From SCGC-AAA076-P13 sp964276145 (lineage in GTDB: Bacteria; Pseudomonadota; Gammaproteobacteria; Magnimaribacterales; D2472): a DNA stretch of 17,610 nt. The translations under genes and the position numbers were made by a program. The stretch lies in assembly GCA_964276145.1 (NCBI GenBank), contig CAXYDN010000005.1, forward strand, positions 1-17,610, given 5' to 3'. Below are positions 8,207 through 15,146 of the stretch, one piece after another; the stretch's first letter is position 1; each line of letters opens with the position of its first letter. Under the pieces are notes generated by a model, which made no database searches, was not told the origin of the DNA, and was given only the letters and a program-made list of their open reading frames with translations.

Positions 8207-8855
8207 TACAAAATTAGTATTATTTGATTTGGATGGAACTCTTGTTGATACTGCTCCAGATTTTGTAACCTCACTTAATAATATCCTTAAAAAACATGGA
8301 AGAGACGTTTTGGATTTTGAGCATGTGAGGTCTTTTGTCTCTGAGGGCTCAGCAAAATTTACAGAAATTGGGTTTAAAATTAATCAAAATGATCCTAATT
8401 TTCAAATATATAGAGCTGAGTTTTTAAAAGAATATAAAAAGAATTTAATCAATGAGTCCAAAATATTTGATGGTATAGATTCAGTCATAAAATATATTAA
8501 AGATTCCAACATTAGTTTTGGAATTGTCACTAATAAGCCATACGATTATGCATTACCAGTTGTTAATTATTTTGAAGAATTATCAGATTCGAAAGTATTA
8601 ATATGCCCCGATCATCTGAAAGAATCCAAGCCTAGTCCTGAAGGAATTCTTTTAGCTTGTAAAAGAATTGGAATTAGTCCAAGCCATACAGTCTATGTTG
8701 GCGATCATCCTAATGATTTAATAGCCGGCAAAAGAGCTGGTACTAAAACTATTGGTTGTTTATATGGCTACAGCTTATCTAAAGACCGAGATTATGGTGA
8801 CTCAATTATTGTAGATAATGCCTCTCATATAGTCGATGCAATTAAAAACCTATGA
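8190..8855 (+). CDS. HAD-family phosphatase (MupP / phosphoglycolate phosphatase type), copy 1
   Basis: Haloacid dehalogenase-like phosphatase of the Gph/PGP subfamily, 221 residues. Motif I is LFDLDGTLVDTAPD with nucleophile D13 and D15, motif II is the T115 region (GIVTNKP), motif III the lysine near K147, and motif IV is VGDHPNDLIAGKRAG with D172. Its place between ubiG and yciK matches Pseudomonas mupP, whose product dephosphorylates N-acetylmuramate-6-phosphate in cell-wall recycling; annotation pipelines often call the same gene gph (phosphoglycolate phosphatase). The sequence alone does not decide the substrate, so I give no symbol. It overlaps ubiG by 17 nt and yciK by 4 nt (ATGA). 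Copy 2 differs at E44D, A76N and L131F. Confidence 0.85.
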   Translation: MLKNLNTKLVLFDLDGTLVDTAPDFVTSLNNILKKHGRDVLDFEHVRSFVSEGSAKFTEIGFKINQNDPNFQIYRAEFLKEYKKNLINESKIFDGIDSVIKYIKDSNISFGIVTNKPYDYALPVVNYFEELSDSKVLICPDHLKESKPSPEGILLACKRIGISPSHTVYVGDHPNDLIAGKRAGTKTIGCLYGYSLSKDRDYGDSIIVDNASHIVDAIKNL

Positions 8856-9601
8856 AGATTGAAAATATTTTTGAAAAAAACTTTTTAGCTAAAAGAAATA
8901 TATTAGTTACTGGGGCTTCAAAAGGCATAGGTAGAGAAGTTGCTATGGCTTTGAGTGCTTATGGTGCAAATGTAATTTTGTTAGCTAGAAATGAGGACTC
9001 TTTAAATAATGTGTATGACAAAATAGTAAAAACTTATAAAACGTCTCCAATGATTATTAAATGTGATCTAAATGAAATAGATGAGAATAAGGCACAAGAA
9101 ATAGCTAATGTTTTATCTGAAAATATCTCATGTTTAGATGGTCTTATACATAATGCAGCTGTATTAGGAAAAATGTCTTCAATAATTGATTATGACCTAA
9201 ATACTTGGAATAAAGTTATGCAAACAAATCTTACAAGCTCCTACTTATTAACTAAATTTCTATACCCCATGATGGAACCTTCAATAAATCCAAGAGTCAT
9301 ATTTACATCATCTGGTGTGGTAAAAAAAGGTAGGGCTTTTTGGGGTGCATATGCTATATCTAAGGCTGCAATAAAATCTATGTCTGAAATTTTGCAAGAT
9401 GAGTTAGAGCCTATTTCAAATATTAAGGTTTTTAATTTTGATCCGGGTGCAACTAGAACTTCTATGAGAGCATTCGCTTACCCTGCAGAAGATCCAAGCT
9501 CCTTAAAAGATGCATCATCTTTGGCTGACTATTATTTATGGATGCTATCTGATTCTAGTAATAATAGTGACAATAGATATATTGAGTTTAATCAAACTTA
9601 G
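8852..9601 (+). CDS. yciK: Short-chain dehydrogenase/reductase, YciK-like, copy 1
   Basis: NAD(P)-dependent oxidoreductase of the classical SDR fold, 249 residues. The cofactor motif TGASKGIG is at 20-27, HNAAVLG at 100-106 (the NNAG-equivalent), the catalytic serine at S153/S154 in FTSSGVV, and the YxxxK pair at Y167 and K171 (AYAISKAA). Symbol and likely identity come from SDR type plus the ubiG-phosphatase-yciK order known in Pseudomonas; the natural substrate of YciK is not known to me. The start overlaps the previous stop (ATGA). The 3' end overlaps the convergent glycosylase gene by 14 bp. Copy 2 is identical at every base. Confidence 0.85.
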   Translation: MKIENIFEKNFLAKRNILVTGASKGIGREVAMALSAYGANVILLARNEDSLNNVYDKIVKTYKTSPMIIKCDLNEIDENKAQEIANVLSENISCLDGLIHNAAVLGKMSSIIDYDLNTWNKVMQTNLTSSYLLTKFLYPMMEPSINPRVIFTSSGVVKKGRAFWGAYAISKAAIKSMSEILQDELEPISNIKVFNFDPGATRTSMRAFAYPAEDPSSLKDASSLADYYLWMLSDSSNNSDNRYIEFNQT

Positions 9602-10193
9602 AGCTTAAACTCTGCCATAGATATAAACATAAATATGTTTTGTATGGCGAATAATCTTCTCCCATATATTCACTGTCATTAAAGAAATATGAAGCTCTTT
9701 TTTTTATTGCCAAATCTCCATTTAAATAGGTGTCTGAGTGACCTAAATAAAACATTTTAATAATACCCAATGTCCATGGGCCTATCCCTTTTATTTTTAA
9801 AAAAAACTTAGATAACTCATTATCTTGCATTGTTTGTAATGTCTTTTTAGAAATAGATTGAAGATCTTTATTATTAATAACACCATGAATATATTTTGCT
9901 TTTGGTTTAGATAAACCGCATTTAGCAAGTTCTTCTGGTGAAATAATACTATTTTTTTCTTTCAAGAAAATCTCAACTTTTTTCCAAATAGATGAAGCTG
10001 CACCTACTGATACTTGCTGTCCTATTATTGTTTTAACAATAAAAAATTGAAGGTTAATTTGTTTATCCATTCTTGATTCAATAGAAATGATGTTGGACTG
10101 GCTTAAATAGTCATTAAACTTTGTATGATTATTATGTTTTGAAATTTTTAGAAGGAATTTATGAGCTTTAATTGATTTGGGATCATTTGCCAT
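9588..10193 (-). CDS. AlkA-type DNA-3-methyladenine glycosylase (HhH-GPD), copy 1
   Basis: Base-excision repair glycosylase removing alkylated purines; soluble, DNA-bound. At 201 residues it is shorter than E. coli AlkA (282) and lacks its N-terminal beta-domain. IGQQVSVGAA (57-66) starts the HhH-GPD fold. The helix-hairpin-helix is FLKIKGIGPWT (131-141), and the catalytic aspartate is D160 in YLNGDLAIKK, aligning with AlkA D238. No iron-sulfur cysteine cluster is present, arguing against MutY/Nth. It overlaps rluB by 11 nt upstream and convergent yciK by 14 nt downstream. Versus copy 2 it differs at seven residues (N22K, I46N, N47D, S67R, I114V, T121A, K128E), and all eight nucleotide differences change amino acids. 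Catalytic and hairpin residues are untouched. Confidence 0.85.
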   Translation of the reverse strand: MANDPKSIKAHKFLLKISKHNNHTKFNDYLSQSNIISIESRMDKQINLQFFIVKTIIGQQVSVGAASSIWKKVEIFLKEKNSIISPEELAKCGLSKPKAKYIHGVINNKDLQSISKKTLQTMQDNELSKFFLKIKGIGPWTLGIIKMFYLGHSDTYLNGDLAIKKRASYFFNDSEYMGEDYSPYKTYLCLYLWQSLSSKFD

Positions 10194-10908
10194 AATTTTT
10201 TAATTCGCTTATTTCCTTTTCAGTTAATTCTATCGTTTTACCTTTTTTAAGAGTTGAGGGTAAAAAGATTGGGCCAAATCTTGTTCTTTTCAATCTACTC
10301 ACTTCAAGATCTAAAGATTGAAATATCTTTCTAACTTCTCTATTTTTGCCGCTCACCAAACATACAGAAAACCATTGATTGCTTCCAACTTTTTCTCCCT
10401 CTACTACATCAGTAAATTGATGTTTCTGACCGTCAATAATTATTCCATCCAACATTTTATTTTTTTTCTCAATAGAAAAATCTCCTCTGGCTCTTACCAA
10501 ATACTCTCTATCGATGGTGTTAGATGGATGCATGCAATGATTTGCAAAATTTCCATTATTTGTAAATAGCATCAGCCCTGATGTATTAATATCGAGCCTA
10601 CCTATTGAAATCCAATTTCTTTGATTGACAGAATTAGGTAAGTAGTCATAAACAATTGGAATTTTTTTTTCTCTAGCAGTGGAAGATAAAACTCCTTCTG
10701 GTTTATTAAGAGCAATGAGCTTAATATCGACTTCCTTCAATTCAATGATTTTATTATCAAACTCAACCAAATCTTCATTGGAGACTTTTGTACCTAGTTT
10801 TGCTATTTTTCCATTAACTAAAACCTTGCCTTCTTTGATAAGATTTTCGCAACCTCTTCTTGATCCAATACCGGCTTGGGCTAGATACTTTTGAAGCCTT
10901 TCTGACAT
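10183..10908 (-). CDS. rluB: 23S rRNA pseudouridine synthase, RsuA/RluB family, copy 1
   Basis: Isomerises a uridine in the peptidyl-transferase region of 23S rRNA (U2605 in E. coli for RluB). It has 241 residues, shorter than E. coli RluB (about 290), mainly through lack of the long basic tail. Residues 1-60 are an S4 RNA-binding domain (RLQKYLAQAGIGSRRGCE). The catalytic aspartate is D106 in the family motif GRLDINTSGLMLFT, and SGKNREVRKIF (187-197) is the conserved C-terminal motif. RsuA or RluE/F remain possible by sequence, but the scpA-scpB-rluB order of copy 2 favours RluB. In this copy the upstream neighbour is not scpB but its 33-codon tail joined to truncated pntAA. Differences from copy 2 are I54V and V94A (this copy first). 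Confidence 0.88.
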   Translation of the reverse strand: MSERLQKYLAQAGIGSRRGCENLIKEGKVLVNGKIAKLGTKVSNEDLVEFDNKIIELKEVDIKLIALNKPEGVLSSTAREKKIPIVYDYLPNSVNQRNWISIGRLDINTSGLMLFTNNGNFANHCMHPSNTIDREYLVRARGDFSIEKKNKMLDGIIIDGQKHQFTDVVEGEKVGSNQWFSVCLVSGKNREVRKIFQSLDLEVSRLKRTRFGPIFLPSTLKKGKTIELTEKEISELKNYGK

Positions 10909-10915
10909 TAAAAAA

Positions 10916-11016
10916 TTAAATAGCTTGTGATATAGCTTGATCTTCTATACCAATCTCATTAGCTTCAATAGGATCCGGAAGGTCTGGAAGATCTGATATA
11001 TTTTTCATGTCTAAAT
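10916..11016 (-). pseudogene. scpB: scpB 3' fragment at duplication junction
   Basis: About 101 bp identical to the last 33 codons plus stop of intact scpB (15147-15247). It has no start and no upstream part of the gene, because at 11017-11020 the sequence switches to pntAA. It cannot make ScpB and is a scar of the tandem duplication. It also supplies the stop codon for the truncated pntAA frame. Confidence 0.95.
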
Positions 11017-11568
11017 TGTAGCAATTGCTTGAAGGCCTGCAACTCCAACACCAATGACAAATACTCTTGCAGGCTTAAGTGTACCAGCAGCAGTCATCAT
11101 CATTGGTAGTGCTGTTGAAAGATGTTTTGCTGATTCGATAACAGCTGCATATCCAGCTAAATTGGCTTGCGAACTTAGAACATCCATTTTTTGAGCTCTT
11201 GTAATTCTTGGAATAAATTCCATGCTTATTAAGTTAATATTTTTTTCTGCGCAAGTATTTATTAATTCTTGATTACTGAAAGGGTTTACCATACCAATCA
11301 AAGAGGATCCTGACTTAATTAAAGATATTTCTTCAAATCCTAAAGCTTGATTGGTTATTATAAGATCAGATTTTGAAATACATTCGGATCGCGGTGCTGC
11401 TTTTAATCCAGCTTTCTTAAATTCATTATCAGATGTATTTATTCCATCACCAATTCCTTCCTCAAAAAAAATTTCTGCTCCAGTATTAATTAATGCTGAA
11501 AGTGTATCTGAGTGGATAGGAGATCTTTGATCTTTTGGGTCATTAGATTTTAATGCTGAAATGATCAC
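11011..11568 (-). pseudogene. pntAA: Truncated pntAA (5' half) at duplication junction
   Basis: An open frame of 185 residues that reproduces the first 184 residues of intact PntAA with one replacement (G98S) and then ends Ile-stop where it meets scpB sequence (TAG at 11011-11013). It keeps the N-terminal AlaDH/PNT domain but stops just after the glycine-rich GVGVAG loop, so the NAD-binding fold cannot form and the protein is almost certainly not a working transhydrogenase subunit. Five of six nucleotide changes from the intact copy are silent and no premature stop has arisen, so it either is young or is still under some constraint. The GTG start and upstream promoter are kept. Confidence 0.93.
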
Positions 11569-11596
11569 TTTTAATAAATGTATGTATTTGTAGTGA

Positions 11597-11625
11597 AGTA
11601 AAGCTCAATAGAAATAAAAAGTCAA
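11597..11625 (-). promoter_or_regulatory. Copied pnt promoter, now upstream of rluB copy 1
   Basis: TTGACT (-35, 11620-11625) and TTTACT (-10, 11597-11602) with 17-bp spacing, as at 7366-7394; one spacer base differs. Leftward transcription from here would cross truncated pntAA and the scpB tail, then reach rluB and the glycosylase of unit 1, which have lost their normal scpAB upstream region. Confidence 0.5.
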
Positions 11626-11673
11626 TTTAATTGCTAACAGTATGTGTTTATTGATTTTTTTATTAAGTATATG

Positions 11674-11688
11674 TGTAGTTATACTACA
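11674..11688. promoter_or_regulatory. Second copy of the pntAA-ubiG dyad
   Basis: Identical to 7443-7457 (TGTAGT-TAT-ACTACA), between truncated pntAA and ubiG copy 2. Function unknown; see the first copy. Confidence 0.4.
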
Positions 11689-11744
11689 TAAAATTAGTTT
11701 AATAGCCTATGTTTAAATCCATCCATAAGATGTAAAATTGCTCA

Positions 11745-12437
11745 ATGAATATTGATCAACAAGAGGTTCAAAAATTTTCAGAACTTGCAGAAAAATGGTG
11801 GGATAAATCTGGAGACTTTAAACCTCTGCATATTATTAATCCTTTGAGAGCTGGCTATATTGCAAGCAAAGTTGATCTTGTTGGAAAGAAAGTATTAGAT
11901 GTTGGATGTGGAGGAGGCATTCTTGCTGAAGCTTTGAGTGATGCGGGTGCAATTGTTACTGGAATTGATGCAGCAGGCCCAGGGATAGAAATAGCTAAAC
12001 TTCATGCGCAAGAAAATAATAAATCTATAAATTATAAAGAATCCACAGCCGAAGACTTACTAAAAAACTCTGAAGAAAAATTTGATATCGTTACTTGTTT
12101 AGAAGTTTTAGAGCATGTTCCTGACCCTAAATTATTGGTTCAGACATGCATTAATCTTTTAAATCCAGATGGCGATTTGTTTTTATCAACTATAAATAAA
12201 AATCCTAGGTCGTGGATTACAGCAATTGTTGGAGCCGAATATATATTTAATATATTGCCAAAAGGCACTCATGAATTTGATAAGTTTATTAAGCCGTCTT
12301 CTCTTGGATCATTTGTAAGAAGTGGTTCTGCTCAACTAATAGAGTCTAAAGGTATGTTTTACAATCCAATTACACATAAGGCTCATCTTAATAATGATTT
12401 AGGTGTTAATTATTTAATGTATGCTAAAAAATCTTAA
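11745..12437 (+). CDS. ubiG: Ubiquinone O-methyltransferase, copy 2
   Basis: Same 230-residue UbiG as at 7514, with the single replacement Q98K and one silent change. SAM motif I (VLDVGCGGGIL, 50-60) and the FSELAEKWWD N-terminus are intact, so both copies look functional. The upstream region is also a copy, with two changes within the last 85 bp before the gene (at 11665 and 11723), so both copies should be expressed alike. It overlaps the next gene by 17 nt. Confidence 0.94.
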   Translation: MNIDQQEVQKFSELAEKWWDKSGDFKPLHIINPLRAGYIASKVDLVGKKVLDVGCGGGILAEALSDAGAIVTGIDAAGPGIEIAKLHAQENNKSINYKESTAEDLLKNSEEKFDIVTCLEVLEHVPDPKLLVQTCINLLNPDGDLFLSTINKNPRSWITAIVGAEYIFNILPKGTHEFDKFIKPSSLGSFVRSGSAQLIESKGMFYNPITHKAHLNNDLGVNYLMYAKKS

Positions 12438-13086
12438 TACAAAATTAGTATTATTTGATTTAGATGGAACTCTTGTTGATACTGCTCCAGATTTTGTAAC
12501 CTCACTTAATAATATCCTTAAAAAACATGGAAGAGACGTTTTGGATTTTGATCATGTGAGGTCTTTTGTCTCTGAGGGCTCAGCAAAATTTACAGAAATT
12601 GGGTTTAAAATTAATCAAAATGATCCTAATTTTCAAATATATAGAAATGAATTTTTAAAAGAATATAAAAAGAATTTAATCAATGAGTCCAAAATATTTG
12701 ATGGTATAGATTCAGTCATAAAATATATTAAAGATTCCAACATTAGTTTTGGAATTGTCACTAATAAGCCATACGATTATGCATTACCAGTTGTTAATTA
12801 TTTTGAAGAATTTTCAGATTCGAAAGTATTAATATGCCCCGATCATCTGAAAGAATCCAAGCCTAGTCCTGAAGGAATTCTTTTAGCTTGTAAAAGAATT
12901 GGAATTAGCCCAAGCCATACAGTTTATGTTGGCGATCATCCTAATGATTTAATAGCCGGCAAAAGAGCTGGTACTAAAACTATTGGTTGTTTATATGGCT
13001 ACAGCTTATCTAAAGACCGAGATTATGGTGACTCAATTATTGTAGATAATGCCTCTCATATAGTCGATGCAATTAAAAACCTATGA
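12421..13086 (+). CDS. HAD-family phosphatase (MupP / phosphoglycolate phosphatase type), copy 2
   Basis: Copy of the 221-residue phosphatase at 8190 with residues D44, N76 and F131 in place of E, A and L. All four HAD motifs are unchanged (D13/D15, T115, lysine near 147, D172). Residues 44 and 76 fall in the helical cap region, which in this family contributes to substrate choice, so a mild functional shift is conceivable but unproven. Eight nucleotide differences from copy 1, four of them changing amino acids (two in codon 76). Same overlaps with ubiG and yciK. Confidence 0.85.
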   Translation: MLKNLNTKLVLFDLDGTLVDTAPDFVTSLNNILKKHGRDVLDFDHVRSFVSEGSAKFTEIGFKINQNDPNFQIYRNEFLKEYKKNLINESKIFDGIDSVIKYIKDSNISFGIVTNKPYDYALPVVNYFEEFSDSKVLICPDHLKESKPSPEGILLACKRIGISPSHTVYVGDHPNDLIAGKRAGTKTIGCLYGYSLSKDRDYGDSIIVDNASHIVDAIKNL

Positions 13087-13832
13087 AGATTGAAAATATT
13101 TTTGAAAAAAACTTTTTAGCTAAAAGAAATATATTAGTTACTGGGGCTTCAAAAGGCATAGGTAGAGAAGTTGCTATGGCTTTGAGTGCTTATGGTGCAA
13201 ATGTAATTTTGTTAGCTAGAAATGAGGACTCTTTAAATAATGTGTATGACAAAATAGTAAAAACTTATAAAACGTCTCCAATGATTATTAAATGTGATCT
13301 AAATGAAATAGATGAGAATAAGGCACAAGAAATAGCTAATGTTTTATCTGAAAATATCTCATGTTTAGATGGTCTTATACATAATGCAGCTGTATTAGGA
13401 AAAATGTCTTCAATAATTGATTATGACCTAAATACTTGGAATAAAGTTATGCAAACAAATCTTACAAGCTCCTACTTATTAACTAAATTTCTATACCCCA
13501 TGATGGAACCTTCAATAAATCCAAGAGTCATATTTACATCATCTGGTGTGGTAAAAAAAGGTAGGGCTTTTTGGGGTGCATATGCTATATCTAAGGCTGC
13601 AATAAAATCTATGTCTGAAATTTTGCAAGATGAGTTAGAGCCTATTTCAAATATTAAGGTTTTTAATTTTGATCCGGGTGCAACTAGAACTTCTATGAGA
13701 GCATTCGCTTACCCTGCAGAAGATCCAAGCTCCTTAAAAGATGCATCATCTTTGGCTGACTATTATTTATGGATGCTATCTGATTCTAGTAATAATAGTG
13801 ACAATAGATATATTGAGTTTAATCAAACTTAG
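13083..13832 (+). CDS. yciK: Short-chain dehydrogenase/reductase, YciK-like, copy 2
   Basis: Identical in every base to the gene at 8852, with the same TGASKGIG (20-27), S153/S154 and Y167-xxx-K171. It is the centre of a stretch of about 1.1 kb without any difference between the two units. The 3' end overlaps the convergent glycosylase copy 2 by 14 bp. Confidence 0.85.
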   Translation: MKIENIFEKNFLAKRNILVTGASKGIGREVAMALSAYGANVILLARNEDSLNNVYDKIVKTYKTSPMIIKCDLNEIDENKAQEIANVLSENISCLDGLIHNAAVLGKMSSIIDYDLNTWNKVMQTNLTSSYLLTKFLYPMMEPSINPRVIFTSSGVVKKGRAFWGAYAISKAAIKSMSEILQDELEPISNIKVFNFDPGATRTSMRAFAYPAEDPSSLKDASSLADYYLWMLSDSSNNSDNRYIEFNQT

Positions 13833-14424
13833 AGCTTAAACTCTGCCATAGATATAAACATAAATATGTTTTGTATGGCGAATAATCTTCTCCCATATAT
13901 TCACTGTCATTAAAGAAATATGAAGCTCTTTTTTTTATTGCCAAATCTCCATTTAAATAGGTGTCTGAGTGACCTAAATAAAACATTTTAATAATACCCA
14001 ATGTCCATGGGCCTATCCCTTTTATTTTTAAAAAAAACTCAGATAACTCATTATCTTGCATTGCTTGTAATGTCTTTTTAGAAACAGATTGAAGATCTTT
14101 ATTATTAATAACACCATGAATATATTTTGCTTTTGGTTTAGATAAACCGCATTTAGCAAGTTCTTCTGGTGAAATAATACTATTTTTTTCTTTCAAGAAA
14201 ATCTCAACTTTTTTCCAAATAGATCGAGCTGCACCTACTGATACTTGCTGTCCTATTATTGTTTTAACAATAAAAAATTGAAGGTCATTTTGTTTATCCA
14301 TTCTTGATTCAATAGAAATGATGTTGGACTGGCTTAAATAGTCATTAAACTTTGTATGTTTATTATGTTTTGAAATTTTTAGAAGGAATTTATGAGCTTT
14401 AATTGATTTGGGATCATTTGCCAT
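13819..14424 (-). CDS. AlkA-type DNA-3-methyladenine glycosylase (HhH-GPD), copy 2
   Basis: Copy of the 201-residue glycosylase at 9588 with K22, N46, D47, R67, V114, A121 and E128. The hairpin FLKIKGIGPWT and catalytic D160 are retained. R67 replaces S67 next to the IGQQVSVGAA segment at the start of the HhH-GPD core; a basic residue there could touch DNA, but which state is ancestral cannot be told from this window. This copy stays in the ancestral operon scpA-scpB-rluB-glycosylase, overlapping rluB by 11 nt. Confidence 0.85.
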   Translation of the reverse strand: MANDPKSIKAHKFLLKISKHNKHTKFNDYLSQSNIISIESRMDKQNDLQFFIVKTIIGQQVSVGAARSIWKKVEIFLKEKNSIISPEELAKCGLSKPKAKYIHGVINNKDLQSVSKKTLQAMQDNELSEFFLKIKGIGPWTLGIIKMFYLGHSDTYLNGDLAIKKRASYFFNDSEYMGEDYSPYKTYLCLYLWQSLSSKFD

Positions 14425-15139
14425 AATTTTTTAATTCGCTTATTTCCTTTTCAGTTAATTCTATCGTTTTACCTTTTTTAAGAGTTGAGGGTAAAAAGAT
14501 TGGGCCAAATCTTGTTCTTTTCAATCTACTCACTTCAAGATCTAAAGATTGAAATATCTTTCTAACTTCTCTATTTTTGCCGCTCACCAAACATACAGAA
14601 AACCATTGATTGCTTCCAACTTTTTCTCCCTCTACTACATCAGTAAATTGATGTTTCTGACCGTCAATAATTATTCCATCCAACATTTTATTTTTTTTCT
14701 CAATAGAAAAATCTCCTCTGGCTCTTACCAAATACTCTCTATCGATGGTGTTAGATGGATGCATACAATGATTTGCAAAATTTCCATTATTTGTAAATAG
14801 CATCAGCCCTGATGTATTAATGTCGAGCCTACCAATTGAAATCCAATTTCTTTGATTGGCAGAATTAGGTAAGTAGTCATAAACAATTGGAATTTTTTTT
14901 TCTCTAGCAGTGGAAGATAAAACTCCTTCTGGTTTATTAAGAGCAATGAGCTTAATATCGACTTCCTTCAATTCAATGACTTTATTATCAAACTCAACCA
15001 AATCTTCATTGGAGACTTTTGTACCTAGTTTTGCTATTTTTCCATTAACTAAAACCTTGCCTTCTTTGATAAGATTTTCGCAACCTCTTCTTGATCCAAT
15101 ACCGGCTTGGGCTAGATACTTTTGAAGCCTTTCTGACAT
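14414..15139 (-). CDS. rluB: 23S rRNA pseudouridine synthase, RsuA/RluB family, copy 2
   Basis: Copy of the gene at 10183 with V54 and A94; S4 domain, D106 in GRLDINTSG and the C-terminal SGKNREVRKIF are intact. It starts 7 nt after the stop of complete scpB, so it is in the conserved scpA-scpB-rluB order and is the copy with ancestral regulation. Confidence 0.9.
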   Translation of the reverse strand: MSERLQKYLAQAGIGSRRGCENLIKEGKVLVNGKIAKLGTKVSNEDLVEFDNKVIELKEVDIKLIALNKPEGVLSSTAREKKIPIVYDYLPNSANQRNWISIGRLDINTSGLMLFTNNGNFANHCMHPSNTIDREYLVRARGDFSIEKKNKMLDGIIIDGQKHQFTDVVEGEKVGSNQWFSVCLVSGKNREVRKIFQSLDLEVSRLKRTRFGPIFLPSTLKKGKTIELTEKEISELKNYGK

Positions 15140-15146
15140 TAAAAAA

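Larger units (their letters stand above)
6790..11016. repeat. Tandem duplication, unit 1 (left copy, period 4231 bp)
   Basis: This segment recurs at 11021-15247 in the same orientation, with every base offset by 4231 and no insertion or deletion that I could find. It starts inside pntAA and ends inside scpB, so the left edge keeps a complete pntAA and the right edge a broken scpB. By eye I count about 32 single-base differences between units (about 0.8%). These are 6 in pntAA, 3 in the pntAA-ubiG intergenic region, 2 in ubiG, 8 in the phosphatase, 0 in yciK, 8 in the glycosylase, 5 in rluB and 0 in the scpB tail. No transposase, flanking inverted repeat or target duplication is visible. Confidence 0.95.

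Noticed and set aside
10318..10894. Plus-strand frames of 83 and 71 codons inside rluB, repeated at 14549-15125
   Set aside because: Antisense to rluB and present twice only because rluB is duplicated.
6786..11020. Duplication caused by an insertion sequence or composite transposon
   Set aside because: No transposase, terminal inverted repeats or target-site duplication at 6790, 11016-11021 or 15247.
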